Shown piece by piece: positions 8,241 through 17,969 of a DNA stretch of 64,000 nucleotides. This DNA comes from Neisseriales bacterium. GTDB lineage: Bacteria; Pseudomonadota; Gammaproteobacteria; Burkholderiales; UBA11063. Numbering within the stretch: the stretch's first letter is position 1; every line of letters starts with the position of its first letter. Position numbers and translations under genes: made by a program. The DNA is taken from assembly GCA_008017155.1 (NCBI GenBank), contig SSGX01000038.1, positions 1 through 64,000 on the forward strand, read 5' to 3'. Under the pieces are notes generated by a model. That model had not been told where the DNA came from. It saw only the letters and a program-made list of their open reading frames with translations, and searched no databases.

Positions 8241-9021
8241 ACAAATTCAGAATCTACAGACTCAGCAACGCTTAAAAGCTAATTTCAATAAAGCTGCCAA
8301 TAGCTATCTTGATCATGCAATCATTCAGCAAAAGCCAGCACTATTACTTATTGATAAATTTAGGCAATATCATACTTCTGGGCGAGTGCTTGATCTTGGC
8401 AGCGGACCGGGGACATTTAGCCATGGCAAATGCCAGCTACCAGATAATCTAGTTAATGCCGATCTTAGCCTAAATATGCTAAAACAAAGTATCTGTAACC
8501 ATAACGACCTTGTTTGTGCTGATGTAACCAACCTGCCTTTTGCCAACTCGGCATATTCAATAGTAATTTCAAGCCTGATGTTGCAATGGCTTGATGATAA
8601 AAATAAGGGATTTGCTGAATTAAGTCGAGTAATTAAATCTGACGGTCATTTGTTATTTACAACCTTAATTAATCCCTCCTTATGGCAGCTTGATCTGGCT
8701 TATAAACAGATTGATAGTGATGAGCATATCCGCCATTTTTGCAGTGAAGATGACTATTTTAAGTTATGTCGGAGCAATGGCTTTGAGGTTTTAGAGAGTA
8801 TTATTTGGTCTGATGATTATGAATTTGCAAGCATGCTGGAATTATTCCGTCATTTTCGATTAACCGGAACAACCTTGCCACAAAAATCGCAGCAACGAGG
8901 TATTGGCGGTAAAGAGCGTCTGGCAAAGCTTGCTATAAATTATCCAGATATGAGAGATGGCGGGAAATTTCGTTTAAGTTATTATTATTTATTAATTGTA
9001 GCAAGGAAAACTTATGAGTAA
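8233..9021 (+). CDS. bioC: Malonyl-ACP O-methyltransferase BioC
   Basis: SAM-dependent methyltransferase that caps malonyl-ACP as its methyl ester, starting pimelate assembly by the fatty-acid machinery. The 262-residue protein has motif I LDLGSGPGTF near 54, the acidic post-I residue in NADLSLNML, and SSLMLQWLDD, all typical of BioC. The N-terminal FNKAANSYLDHA is also characteristic. It overlaps bioH by 8 bases and bioD by 8 bases. Having both BioC and BioH means this organism uses the E. coli-type route to pimeloyl-ACP. Confidence 0.93.
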   Translation: MAKQIQNLQTQQRLKANFNKAANSYLDHAIIQQKPALLLIDKFRQYHTSGRVLDLGSGPGTFSHGKCQLPDNLVNADLSLNMLKQSICNHNDLVCADVTNLPFANSAYSIVISSLMLQWLDDKNKGFAELSRVIKSDGHLLFTTLINPSLWQLDLAYKQIDSDEHIRHFCSEDDYFKLCRSNGFEVLESIIWSDDYEFASMLELFRHFRLTGTTLPQKSQQRGIGGKERLAKLAINYPDMRDGGKFRLSYYYLLIVARKTYE

Positions 9022-9694
9022 ACAGATTTTTGCACTGATTGGTACTGATACCGAAATTGGTAAAACTTATAGCTGTTGTCGGATACTTGAATATCTGGTA
9101 ACAGTCGGGAAGAAAGTAAGCGGACTAAAGCCGATTGCCTCAGGTGTTTTAGAAACGCCACTAGGAGTAATTAATTCCGATAGTTATGCTCATTATCAGG
9201 CAAGTAATGTTAAATTGACAATTGATAAAATTACTCCATTTTGCTTTAAGGAGGCAATTGCACCACATATTGCGGCAATAAATGAAGATGTGGATTTAAA
9301 CTCAACAATTGTCGCGGACAAAATAAATTCTTCAATTGCAGCAAGTGAGGCCGAGATTATTCTTGTTGAGGGAGTGGGTGGTCTAATGGTTCCATTAAAT
9401 TATCAGGAAACATATCTTGATTTATTAAAAAGATTAGGACTACCAATAATTTTAGTAGTTGGGGTAAAGCTTGGTTGTTTAAATCACGCATTATTAACTA
9501 ATCATGTCCTACTTAATCATGGCTTAAAGCCTGTCGGGTTTATTGCTAATTGCCTTGATAAGGCAATGCCATATCAGGTAGAAAATATCGCAACACTAGA
9601 AAAAATGCTTAGTTGTGATTTGTTAGCAACAATAAACTATGGTGGGGGTATTGAACCCTCTGCAAAATTTAATCAAGTTTTTGGGTTACAGTAA
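9014..9694 (+). CDS. bioD: ATP-dependent dethiobiotin synthetase BioD
   Basis: Forms the ureido ring of dethiobiotin from 7,8-diaminononanoate, CO2 and ATP. The 226-residue protein has the P-loop GTDTEIGKTYS (Lys17) at its N-terminus, KPIASG near 37, and VEGVGGLMVPL near 119, which are the BioD nucleotide and substrate motifs. It overlaps bioC by 8 bases and is followed after 2 bases by bioA. Confidence 0.95.
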   Translation: MSKQIFALIGTDTEIGKTYSCCRILEYLVTVGKKVSGLKPIASGVLETPLGVINSDSYAHYQASNVKLTIDKITPFCFKEAIAPHIAAINEDVDLNSTIVADKINSSIAASEAEIILVEGVGGLMVPLNYQETYLDLLKRLGLPIILVVGVKLGCLNHALLTNHVLLNHGLKPVGFIANCLDKAMPYQVENIATLEKMLSCDLLATINYGGGIEPSAKFNQVFGLQ

Positions 9695-9696
9695 TT

Positions 9697-10971
9697 ATGC
9701 TAAGTACTTGGTTACCTGCATCTATTCCAGATGAAACAAACTTATTGAATATCACTCGTGCCAAAGGCTCATATTTATATACCGCAGATGGGAGAGAGCT
9801 TTATGATGGAGTTTCGAGTTGGTGGTGTAAACCGTTAGGGCATTGCCATCCAATTGTAACTGATACTTTAGTTCGTCAAGCTAGTTTATTTGAGCATCAT
9901 ATTCCGGCAAATGCAACTAATTCAGTAATCGAGGAATTATCTAGTCGGCTTCTAGGTATATTTACCCAGATGGATAAGGTAATGTATGCTTCGGATGGTA
10001 GCTCCGCAATAGAAATTGCCATGAAATTAGCATATGAGGCTCGGTTATTAAATCGCGAACAAGGTAGAAATCATTTTATCGCTTTATCTGGTGCATATCA
10101 TGGGGAAACAGCGCTAACTCTTTCCGTTTGTGGGATAGATGCTTATAAAAGAAATTATCAGGGCTTACTCACACAAAATTTCTTTATCCCAAATCTCACT
10201 TATGTTAGTTCCCGTGATGATTACTTATGGCATGAATCAGATTTTGATGAGGCGTTATATCGCAAGTTTTTTGAGCTGCATGCTAGTAAGTGCTGTGCAT
10301 TAATTATTGAACCAATAGTTCAGGGTGCAAATGGATTAAAAATTAGTAGCAAGGATTTTTTATCTAGACTTATTCATTTGGCTCGCGAGTATGGGCTTTA
10401 TATTATTGCTGATGAGATCATGGTTGGACTTGGACGTCTTGGCTGCCACTCAGTTTGTGTTAGTTATCTTGGGTTTGAGCCAGATATAGTTTGTTTTGCC
10501 AAAAATCTTACCGCTGGAGTTATCCCAATGAGTGCAATAGTGATTAATAAAAAAATTACTGATATTTTTAGGTACTATCGTAAGCTATTCCCACATTCGC
10601 ATACTCATAGCTGTAATACGCTTGGCGCCAGTGTTGCTAATGCTTATTTAAATCATCTTGCTAATTCGGATATGTTAATAGAGATTAAACAGAATGAATT
10701 AGGGTTGCTACAAATGATGCAGGGTTTCGCGAGTAGATATGGTTTTATTATTAATCCGCGGGTAATTGGTGGGATAGCTGCATGTGATTTAAATCTTCCT
10801 GCTTCCACTATTTCTCAAATATTTAACCTTGGTATTCAATGTGGAATATATCTGCGTCCAATTAATAATACCCTGTATGTGATGCCTCCCTTACATGATT
10901 TAACTAGTGATAGTCCAATAATAAAATCATTACTTACAATGGTTTTGGAGGTTTTGCAAAAATGGGAATAG
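9697..10971 (+). CDS. bioA: Adenosylmethionine-8-amino-7-oxononanoate aminotransferase BioA
   Basis: Class III PLP aminotransferase that converts KAPA to 7,8-diaminopelargonate using SAM as amino donor. The 424-residue protein carries SSWWCKPLGHCHP near 46, YASDGSSAIEIAMK, SGAYHGET, ADEIMVGLGR and the PLP lysine Lys269 in FAKNLTAGVIPMSA. It is the last gene of the six-gene bio cluster. I see no clear hairpin terminator directly after it, so read-through into the following lipoprotein gene 100 bases downstream is possible. Confidence 0.94.
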   Translation: MLSTWLPASIPDETNLLNITRAKGSYLYTADGRELYDGVSSWWCKPLGHCHPIVTDTLVRQASLFEHHIPANATNSVIEELSSRLLGIFTQMDKVMYASDGSSAIEIAMKLAYEARLLNREQGRNHFIALSGAYHGETALTLSVCGIDAYKRNYQGLLTQNFFIPNLTYVSSRDDYLWHESDFDEALYRKFFELHASKCCALIIEPIVQGANGLKISSKDFLSRLIHLAREYGLYIIADEIMVGLGRLGCHSVCVSYLGFEPDIVCFAKNLTAGVIPMSAIVINKKITDIFRYYRKLFPHSHTHSCNTLGASVANAYLNHLANSDMLIEIKQNELGLLQMMQGFASRYGFIINPRVIGGIAACDLNLPASTISQIFNLGIQCGIYLRPINNTLYVMPPLHDLTSDSPIIKSLLTMVLEVLQKWE

Positions 10972-11077
10972 CTTATGCAAATTTGGAACGGTTTCATTTC
11001 TAGTGTAATGCTATCATACTGTGTGTTAAAAAATTTATCGGATGAGTATAGCTTAGTTAAAATGGCAAGGAGCAGTG

Positions 11078-11272
11078 ATGAAAGTAGTTAGTATTTTATT
11101 TAGTCTGATAATATCGTTAATAACTCTTATTGGTTGTACAGATAGCAAGGTGAAATCTCTTCAGCAAATAATAAATGCAAGTAATTCAATAAATGCAAGT
11201 AATTCTGCAAAAGTTTCAACTTCTATCTTAAATAAATCAATAAATGTTGATGTCGATAAAGAACGAGTGTGA
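11078..11272 (+). CDS. Small putative lipoprotein
   Basis: A 64-residue protein of unknown function. It has a lipoprotein signal: a lysine, a hydrophobic stretch, and lipobox LIGC near residue 20, followed by a short polar tail rich in Ser and Asn. AAGGAG at 11067-11072 precedes ATG 11078; an upstream GTG (11075) would lie too close to it. An exact 18-bp tandem duplication (11170-11187 and 11188-11205) produces the repeated INASNS segment. The gene ends 22 bases before the phytase-like gene, so the two are probably co-transcribed. No homologue is recognised. Confidence 0.6.
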   Translation: MKVVSILFSLIISLITLIGCTDSKVKSLQQIINASNSINASNSAKVSTSILNKSINVDVDKERV

Positions 11273-11294
11273 TAATTTTTAGTGTAAAGTTAAT

Positions 11295-12227
11295 ATGAAA
11301 AACAAATCAATTTTTATCTTATTGTCAATAATCTTTAGTTACCCGAGTTTTGCTCGAGAAACTCAGGATTGTAAAGCTCCTCTTCTGGGTGAAAGTTATC
11401 TAAATGCTGCCAATCCAGCATATCTTCAATTAAATAACTATAAATACCTAAATCAGAAATTACCAGCAAAACTACGTTATCTGGATAACTATAAGATTAT
11501 TGCGAGTGCACAGTTTAGTGAATCTCAATTTATAAATGCGATCCAAAATAAAGGAAAAGTCATTGATGTAGATTTGCGGGCTGAGTATCATGGCTTTAAT
11601 AACGGGATTCCTTTTTCTTACATTGCATTGCCGTATGATAATGTGAACTTTGGTAAATCACAAGATATTATTCTTAAAGATGAGCATCAGATTTTATATA
11701 ATGGCTTGGCAAATGATAAATATATCAAGTTCTATCGTAATAATCTGAAGCATGTTCCCGATATGAATAGTCCAACTATGTGCTTAACCAGTAATATAAA
11801 AAGTGAGTCAGATCTTGTTGCCAAATATAATCAAGAGTATTATCGGATAACCGCAACAGATCATTTAGCTATGTCCCCTGATAATATTGATCGCTTACTT
11901 GCCTTATATGATGAGCGATTGAAATCAAATCCTTCGCAATGGGTATATCTACATTGTCAAGGTGGGGCAGGGCGAACTACTACCGCTACAGCGATCTTGA
12001 TTATGCTAAAACAGAAATCTAGCGAATCATTAATGCCATTTGATCAGCTAATTAAATACGTTGAACAGGTAAGTAGTTATAAATTAGTACCAAGTTGTAA
12101 TGCATCAGATAAATCGTATCGTTGTCAGGCAAAATGGCTGCGTTATCAGATGCTTCAGCAGGTTTATAATTTTGTCCAAAAGCGTAAAGGGCAGGAAAGC
12201 TATACTAGCTGGACATCTAGGAACTAA
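11295..12227 (+). CDS. Exported PTP-like (cysteine) phytase / tyrosine phosphatase-family protein
   Basis: A 310-residue protein with an N-terminal signal peptide (hydrophobic 5-20, then SFARETQ), so probably periplasmic or secreted. The catalytic P-loop is HCQGGAGR with nucleophile Cys221 and Arg227, followed by TTTATAILIML. An upstream ATDHLAMSPDNIDR supplies a conserved Asp-His pair seen in PTP-like phytases and related inositol polyphosphate phosphatases. Likely substrates are phytate or other phosphoesters in the periplasm or outside the cell. Similar folds occur among secreted effectors, but nothing here indicates a secretion system. Several extra Cys residues (CKAP, PSCNASDKSYRCQ) could form disulfides. 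Confidence 0.75.
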   Translation: MKNKSIFILLSIIFSYPSFARETQDCKAPLLGESYLNAANPAYLQLNNYKYLNQKLPAKLRYLDNYKIIASAQFSESQFINAIQNKGKVIDVDLRAEYHGFNNGIPFSYIALPYDNVNFGKSQDIILKDEHQILYNGLANDKYIKFYRNNLKHVPDMNSPTMCLTSNIKSESDLVAKYNQEYYRITATDHLAMSPDNIDRLLALYDERLKSNPSQWVYLHCQGGAGRTTTATAILIMLKQKSSESLMPFDQLIKYVEQVSSYKLVPSCNASDKSYRCQAKWLRYQMLQQVYNFVQKRKGQESYTSWTSRN

Positions 12228-12350
12228 TTTCTGGATGTTTATCTCGTAAATATCAGTCAAAGTAATGATTATGTTCATCATTTTGATAGTAGTGTTGATG
12301 GTGATAGTTATGCGCTTGCCAATATTGCCTAGTAGGTTACTTATGACTGA

Positions 12351-13145
12351 TTAGGGGGTTGATTGTCCTAAGACAATTACCCATGGTTTACATAGGCTAC
12401 TAGGTATGAATTTATGCATATTCATCTTGCGGGCTTTTTCAATCAGTGTATTGGTATTGGCATCATAGATTCCAAATTTTGGACAGATTGATTCAGTAAG
12501 TGTTTTTGCAATTGAGCTTCGGCTGATATTTAAAATAGTGGCAGCCTCACGCTGTGAGAGTCCGATAGTTAACAAGAATAGAATCTCATGCTGGCGGCGA
12601 CTTAGTGGAATTTTTAATTCTTCAGATTTTTTTATTATCGATGGTACATCGAGTGATTTATCATGATAGCCTGAAAGATAATCATTAACACCAAACATAT
12701 TAAACTCAGTAATCGTCATTTGGGCACCAATTATTTGCCCACAACAATGAAAAATAGGGGTTTGGTAAGTGATAATTGTCGAACTGAAGACTCTTGCAAA
12801 GGGGTGAATTATTACTGCACTAATCGGGATTTTTTCTGTGAAAACCCTTGTTCGTAGAGCTAGAGTCTGTTGAATTATTTCTAAGGCACTATTTACGGTT
12901 TCTTGATTACTATTTTCAAGAATAGGAAATTCCTGTCTCTCAGCCAGTTGGATATTTCTTCCTTGCATTTCTTCCCAGTTTGTAAAGCCAAATTTCTCAG
13001 CATAGAGATTGGTTGCAACCACTAGCTTGCCTGAAGTATCCCAGATTACCGAGACGATATTTGATTCCGCTAATGGCAGGAAGCTGGGAATAATAATCTT
13101 CTCAAAGTATTCATTTATTTCATTAGTACTTAGAGCATGAGACAT
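12351..13145 (-). CDS. LuxR-type regulator with N-terminal PAS-like domain
   Basis: A 264-residue transcription factor. Residues about 20-150 look like a PAS sensor (VIWDTSGKLVVATNLYAEKF, FTNWEEMQGRNI). Residues about 185-240 form a LuxR-type HTH (LSRRQHEILFLLTIGLSQRE, AATILNISRSSIAKTL). No receiver domain precedes the HTH, so it is probably a one-component sensor whose ligand is unknown. It converges with the phytase gene and is divergent from the FUSC exporter 155 bases away, which it could regulate. The 123-base gap downstream of its stop holds no recognised feature. Confidence 0.8.
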   Translation of the reverse strand: MSHALSTNEINEYFEKIIIPSFLPLAESNIVSVIWDTSGKLVVATNLYAEKFGFTNWEEMQGRNIQLAERQEFPILENSNQETVNSALEIIQQTLALRTRVFTEKIPISAVIIHPFARVFSSTIITYQTPIFHCCGQIIGAQMTITEFNMFGVNDYLSGYHDKSLDVPSIIKKSEELKIPLSRRQHEILFLLTIGLSQREAATILNISRSSIAKTLTESICPKFGIYDANTNTLIEKARKMNMHKFIPSSLCKPWVIVLGQSTP

Positions 13146-13300
13146 TTTTATTCCTAAAAGTTATTGTGATATTATAATTGATTTAGATCTATCTTGCAGT
13201 AAAGAATAATAGGGTGGACTTGGCTTTATTGGCAACTTTGATTCACTAATTGGCTAGTTCAGGTAAAATATTGATTTGAATATCTGGATTGGATTAGGTT

Positions 13301-14344
13301 ATGCGAAAAATAATTAATTATCAAAGTAAATTTTTGGCTTGGGATAAAGATGTAATAATTCTAGCAACGCAGGCTGGCATTCTTGCGGTTATGTTTAGTT
13401 TGATTCAGGTCTTATTTAAGCCTGAGAATGATGCAGCGATTTTTGCGATGATTGGAGTTTTTATTGCGGCATTGGTTCAAACGGTTGGTATTCGGGTTAA
13501 TATCTTAAACCGAGTAAAGGCTAATTTAATTCTATCAATTGGTACTGGTATTACAACAGCGATTGGTTGTTACGTTGGAGATTCTTTCCTTGCTACGGCG
13601 ATTGGGATTCTTCTTTTAGTTCCCCTAGTCGGACTTACTAGTTCGGCTGAGCATTTATCTGCTGCAATAATCTTATTTACTATCGATTTATTTATAATCG
13701 GCAGTGGTGCACCAACGGTTTCATGGCATTTAGCCATTCTTAACGGTTGTTCGCTTGCGGTTGGTGGAATATTGTTAGCAATTATTGCGCTTCTATTTGC
13801 TAAACCATTTAAACAGCTTGAGCCAGTTGCCGTAAAATATAAGTTTAGCTTAAGAGGTGTATTTATAAATTATCAAAGTAATCTTGGTTTTAGCCTGATT
13901 TTGACTGTAGCGGTATCAATTGCAAATGCTATTTCTTACTTATTTAAAATGCCGCAAGGTTTCTGGATTCCAATGACGGCATTATTAATCTTGAAGGCTG
14001 ATCATGATTTTACTAAGTCTAGAATGAGTCATCGTCTGACAGGGACATTGTTTGGCAGTTTATTGGCGGTTTTAGTTGCATTACTTATAAGTGATAAATT
14101 GATACTTGCGCTTATGATGTTGCCAATAATGTTTTTTATAGTTATATCTATGGCACGCCATTACGGCGCATATACTGCTATATTAACTGTTATGGTTACG
14201 GTAATGATGAATTTGATGACTCCAGATGGGTATTTAATCGCTACTCATCGTTTGATTGATACTCTACTTGGGGTTATTACGGTTGCAATAACACTTTGGA
14301 TCTTAAAGCCATCGATTCATAAGTTTTTGCGTAAAAAAGAATAA
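13301..14344 (+). CDS. FUSC-family (aromatic acid exporter-like) membrane protein
   Basis: A 347-residue inner-membrane protein with about ten hydrophobic segments in two halves. The second half contains the FUSC signature region (FWIPMTALLILKADHDFTK, then RMSHRLTGTLFGSLLAV), as in the AaeB/fusaric-acid-resistance family. Compared with AaeB it lacks the large cytoplasmic C-terminal domain, so it is a short FUSC member. Likely role is efflux of small organic or aromatic acids. It is a lone gene divergent from a PAS-LuxR regulator and ends at a strong terminator shared with fdxA. Confidence 0.75.
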   Translation: MRKIINYQSKFLAWDKDVIILATQAGILAVMFSLIQVLFKPENDAAIFAMIGVFIAALVQTVGIRVNILNRVKANLILSIGTGITTAIGCYVGDSFLATAIGILLLVPLVGLTSSAEHLSAAIILFTIDLFIIGSGAPTVSWHLAILNGCSLAVGGILLAIIALLFAKPFKQLEPVAVKYKFSLRGVFINYQSNLGFSLILTVAVSIANAISYLFKMPQGFWIPMTALLILKADHDFTKSRMSHRLTGTLFGSLLAVLVALLISDKLILALMMLPIMFFIVISMARHYGAYTAILTVMVTVMMNLMTPDGYLIATHRLIDTLLGVITVAITLWILKPSIHKFLRKKE

Positions 14345-14351
14345 GAGAAAT

Positions 14352-14380
14352 AAAAAAAACCCTCAAAATGAGGGTTTTTA
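14352..14380. terminator. Bidirectional terminator between the FUSC gene and fdxA
   Basis: AAAAACCCTC and GAGGGTTTTT form a strong stem around a short AAAAT loop, with A-tracts before and T-tracts after in both directions. It serves the converging FUSC gene (plus) and fdxA (minus). Confidence 0.9.
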
Positions 14381-14383
14381 AAA

Positions 14384-14722
14384 TCATGGACCATTACGGT
14401 CTAGAAGATGGAATTTTTCTTTTACGTCTTTCCATTCATCCGCATCAGCAGGTGCTGCTTTTTTGGCAGTGATTGGTTTCCATGCTGGATTTTGAGATAA
14501 TTCAGCGTTTAGCGCAATGAAATGCTGCTGGTCTTCAGGTACTTCATCTTCTGGATAAATCGCATTTACCGGACACTCAGCAACGCAAAGCGTGCAGTCA
14601 ATACATTCATCAGGCTCAATTACCAGAAAATTTGGACCTTCACGGAAGCAATCAACCGGGCATACATCAACGCAATCAGTATATTTGCATTTGATGCATG
14701 ATTCAGTAATAACATATGCCAT
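14384..14722 (-). CDS. fdxA: 7Fe-type ferredoxin FdxA
   Basis: A 112-residue electron carrier. The N-terminus has [17 protein letters not shown], and a second cluster motif [12 protein letters not shown] follows near residue 40. This is the arrangement of proteobacterial FdxA ferredoxins, which bind one [3Fe-4S] and one [4Fe-4S] cluster, and the acidic tail is also typical. It lies 10 bases downstream of the thiolase and so probably belongs to the phaC-phaA transcript; its redox partner is not evident. Confidence 0.93.
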   Translation of the reverse strand: MAYVITESCIKCKYTDCVDVCPVDCFREGPNFLVIEPDECIDCTLCVAECPVNAIYPEDEVPEDQQHFIALNAELSQNPAWKPITAKKAAPADADEWKDVKEKFHLLDRNGP

Positions 14723-14732
14723 TTAACTGTCC

Positions 14733-15917
14733 TTATTTTCTTTCTACAGCAAGAGCTACACCCATACCACCACCGATACATAATGTTGCCAAGCCTTTTT
14801 TAGCATCACTACGATTCATTTCATGGAGTAAGGTAACTAATACACGTGCACCAGATGCGCCAACTGGGTGACCAAGAGCAATTGCACCACCATTAACGTT
14901 TACTTTTGCAGGATCAAGACCCAATTCCTGATTAACTGCAGCAGCTTGAGCAGCAAAAGCTTCATTTGCCTCGATTAAATCAAGATCAGCAACACTCCAG
15001 CCAGCTTTAGCAAGAGTTTTTTGTGTCGCGTAGTATGGTCCCATACCCATGATCGCAGGGTCTAAACCAGCAGAAGCATAAGCTTTAATATATGCTAGTG
15101 GTTTCAAGCCTAATTCTTTGGCTTTAGCTTCGCTCATCATCATAACTGCAGCAGCACCATCATTGATTCCTGATGCATTACCTGCCGTTACCGTGCCGCC
15201 TTCTTTTTTAAATGCTGGCTTTAATTTAGCTAAAGCATCAACCGTTACACCAGACTTAATAAACTCATCCTTGGCAAATACAACTGGATCACCTTTACGT
15301 TGTGGAATTGTAACTGGTGCGATTTCTGCATCAAATTTACCTGCTTTTTGAGCTGCTTCAGCTTTATTTTGTGAAGCTGTAGCTAAAGCATCTTGTGCTT
15401 CACGACTGATATTGTATTTCTCAGCAATATTTTCAGCAGTAATACCCATGTGGTAATGTTGGTAAGAATCAGTTAACGCATCAAAGATCATGCTATCAAC
15501 CAATTTAGCGTCACCCATACGGAAACCATCACGTGAACCAAGTAATAAATGTGGTGATAATGACATATTTTCTTGACCGCCAGCAATAACGATTTCTGCA
15601 TCACCAGCCATAATTGCTTGAGCTGCCAAATGAGTTGCTTTAAGACCAGAGCCACACACTTTATTAATAGTCATTGCTGGAACTTCTTTTGGTAAGCCAG
15701 CCTTTATAACTGCTTGGCGTGCAGGGCATTGACCAGTTCCGGCTGCCAATACTTGACCTAAAATAACTTCGCTGATTTGCTCAGGTTTTACGCCTGTTTC
15801 TTCAAGTAAAGATTTGATTACTGCTGCTCCCAAGTCAGAAGCAGGAACTTTTGCTAATGTGCCATTGAAATTACCAATTGCTGTGCGCTTAGCGGCTACG
15901 ATTACTACATTTGTCAT
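14733..15917 (-). CDS. phaA: Acetyl-CoA acetyltransferase (beta-ketothiolase)
   Basis: Condenses two acetyl-CoA to acetoacetyl-CoA, the first step of PHB synthesis. The 394-residue protein starts [15 protein letters not shown], with nucleophile Cys88 (NKVCGSGLK), [23 protein letters not shown] and CIGGGMGVA. The start is ATG 15917, preceded by AAGGAAA on the coding strand. A longer open frame to 15986 would overlap the phaC stop and adds residues unlike any thiolase. It lies between phaC (49 bases upstream) and fdxA. The gene symbol is given by context; the same enzyme family includes AtoB. Confidence 0.92.
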   Translation of the reverse strand: MTNVVIVAAKRTAIGNFNGTLAKVPASDLGAAVIKSLLEETGVKPEQISEVILGQVLAAGTGQCPARQAVIKAGLPKEVPAMTINKVCGSGLKATHLAAQAIMAGDAEIVIAGGQENMSLSPHLLLGSRDGFRMGDAKLVDSMIFDALTDSYQHYHMGITAENIAEKYNISREAQDALATASQNKAEAAQKAGKFDAEIAPVTIPQRKGDPVVFAKDEFIKSGVTVDALAKLKPAFKKEGGTVTAGNASGINDGAAAVMMMSEAKAKELGLKPLAYIKAYASAGLDPAIMGMGPYYATQKTLAKAGWSVADLDLIEANEAFAAQAAAVNQELGLDPAKVNVNGGAIALGHPVGASGARVLVTLLHEMNRSDAKKGLATLCIGGGMGVALAVERK

Positions 15918-15966
15918 AAGTAAATTTCCTTTAAAACAATGAATAAGATAATTTATTAAATAACTA

Positions 15967-17724
15967 TTAAGCAGTTTCTGCTTCAATGATAGTTAATGCT
16001 TTTGCGGTTACAAATTCACCCGGTGCATCGGTTAATGCCGGAAAGTCTTTACTACCTAAGGTTTTAGATGCTTTTACCTGTTTGCCAGATAATGCTGCGT
16101 ACCATTGGTTCATGTCTTTCCACCAGCTACCTGGCATTTCAGAAGCATTATGGAACCATGCCGCAGGGTCTTTATCTAGGGTTTCATTTACCCAATAATT
16201 ACGTTTATCAGTAGTTACCGGATTTACTACTCCAGCTGTGTGACCTGAAGCCCCTAGGACAAAGCGAATTTGAGCGTTTTTCATATACCATACAGTTTTA
16301 TAAGCTGAAGTCCATGGCACAATATGATCTTTTTGGGCAGCAAATAGATAAACCGGATAGTCAATTACATCCAAGTCCATCACTGTACCACCAACCTCAA
16401 ATTCATCTTTTACCAGAGCATTGTCAATATATAGTCTTTCCATTAGACATGAATGCATTGGTAATGATAAATCAACCGTGTCATTATTCCAGTATAATAA
16501 GTCGAACTTTTGTGGTGTTTTACCTAACAAGTAATTATTTACCCAATAGTTCCAAATTAGTTCATTGGCACGTAATGCCGAGAAGGTTTGTGAAATAATC
16601 CGTCCTGACATTACACCACCAACTTGTTTTTTAGCTTCGCGTAATTTCATTAAATCACGATCAAGGAATGCTTTAATATCACCTGGTTCAGTATGATCAA
16701 GCATAGTTGTCATATGTCCCATGCTATTAATCCAGTCTAGACCACGATTTTTAAGGACAATCGCTGCGGTTGTAAGGATAATCCCACCAACACAGTAACC
16801 TAGTGTATTTATTTTCTCTTTACCAGAGATTTTTCTAATCGTATCCAATGCTGCGATTATACCGTGCTCAATGTACTCTTCCCAACGGTAAGTTTTTATT
16901 GAAGCATCAGCTGATTTCCATGATACCAAAAATACGGTATACCCTTGATCGACCATATACTTAACCATTGAATTACTTTCTTGTAAATCAAGGATATAAT
17001 ATTTATTAATGCATGGTGGAACAATTAGTAATGGCGTTTCGTATACTTTTTCAGTTGTTGGCGTATATTGTATTAGTTCAATTAGGCTATTTCTGAAAAT
17101 CACTTTGCCGGGAGTTGTTGCCAGATTTACCCCTACCTCAAAGTGAGATTCATCTGTCATCGAAATATAACCATTTTTGATGTCATCCATCATGTTACGC
17201 ATACCATCAGCAAGCGATTTGCCATGCGTATCAATCATGGTCTTAATTACTTCTGGATTGGTTAAAGCAAAATTTGATGGTGAAATGGCATCGATATATT
17301 GACGCATAAAAAATTGCATCCGAAATTTGGTTTCTTCGTCCATTTCTGCATTACTAACAAAGTCAAACAGTTTTTGTGACATGCTTAGATAGCTTTGTTT
17401 TAGGTAAGCAAAGAAAGGGTTTTTTTCCCAGTCAGGGTCAGCAAATCTACGATCTGCAGGTTTCCTGTTTTCCTGCTCGACTGCTGCCTGATTTTGGTCG
17501 CAAAAGCTACCCCATAGGCCTAACTGTTCCTGATAGAATTTATTTTGTGACTCAAGGTATGAGCGAGTATTGTCAAAAAATTTTTGATACATATCAAGAA
17601 AAGGATTAGCTGGGGTTTCCACAGTTTTGGGTGTAGACATATTAAGTAGATTTTGAAACCAGGTTTGATTGGCAGTTGCCAGATTGGTGAAAAATTCATC
17701 AAAATTTTTACCAGGATTAAACAT
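15967..17724 (-). CDS. phaC: Class I poly(3-hydroxyalkanoate) synthase PhaC
   Basis: Polymerises 3-hydroxybutyryl-CoA into PHB at the granule surface. The 585-residue length fits class I synthases. The lipase-like box GYCVGG places the catalytic cysteine at Cys311, with Asp in [10 protein letters not shown] and His in [12 protein letters not shown]. Other class I marks are [17 protein letters not shown] and [10 protein letters not shown]. It is the first gene of the minus-strand phaC-phaA-fdxA cluster, with AGGGG just before its ATG. No phaB (acetoacetyl-CoA reductase) or phasin gene is in the window. Confidence 0.95.
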   Translation of the reverse strand: MFNPGKNFDEFFTNLATANQTWFQNLLNMSTPKTVETPANPFLDMYQKFFDNTRSYLESQNKFYQEQLGLWGSFCDQNQAAVEQENRKPADRRFADPDWEKNPFFAYLKQSYLSMSQKLFDFVSNAEMDEETKFRMQFFMRQYIDAISPSNFALTNPEVIKTMIDTHGKSLADGMRNMMDDIKNGYISMTDESHFEVGVNLATTPGKVIFRNSLIELIQYTPTTEKVYETPLLIVPPCINKYYILDLQESNSMVKYMVDQGYTVFLVSWKSADASIKTYRWEEYIEHGIIAALDTIRKISGKEKINTLGYCVGGIILTTAAIVLKNRGLDWINSMGHMTTMLDHTEPGDIKAFLDRDLMKLREAKKQVGGVMSGRIISQTFSALRANELIWNYWVNNYLLGKTPQKFDLLYWNNDTVDLSLPMHSCLMERLYIDNALVKDEFEVGGTVMDLDVIDYPVYLFAAQKDHIVPWTSAYKTVWYMKNAQIRFVLGASGHTAGVVNPVTTDKRNYWVNETLDKDPAAWFHNASEMPGSWWKDMNQWYAALSGKQVKASKTLGSKDFPALTDAPGEFVTAKALTIIEAETA

Positions 17725-17969
17725 ATAAAGCCCCTGTTTTGTTGATTAAAATTAATCCCATTATTCTAGCACTTATTAATTATCTAAATATAACAATTTG
17801 TATCTGGCTTAATGGCTTATTATTGTGTGCTGCAATATAAAGTTGTAACCTATTTGATCAATACCTATTTAAGATAGGTTTTAGTTAGTGTATGTAGTGT
17901 TACTAATACTATTTGGGAGGGGAGAATGTTAATAGGATATAATAACTCCTTGATATGGAAAGAGTCTTA

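Noticed and set aside
12228-12350. Minus-strand His/Tyr-rich open stretch after the LuxR gene
   Set aside because: No start codon and too short; likely a chance frame.
13146-13300. LuxR-type operator in the LuxR-FUSC divergent gap
   Set aside because: No convincing palindrome was found, so no operator is claimed.
15918-15986. N-terminal extension of the thiolase frame up to 15986
   Set aside because: It would overlap the phaC stop, its residues do not fit thiolases, and ATG 15917 has a good AAGGA site.
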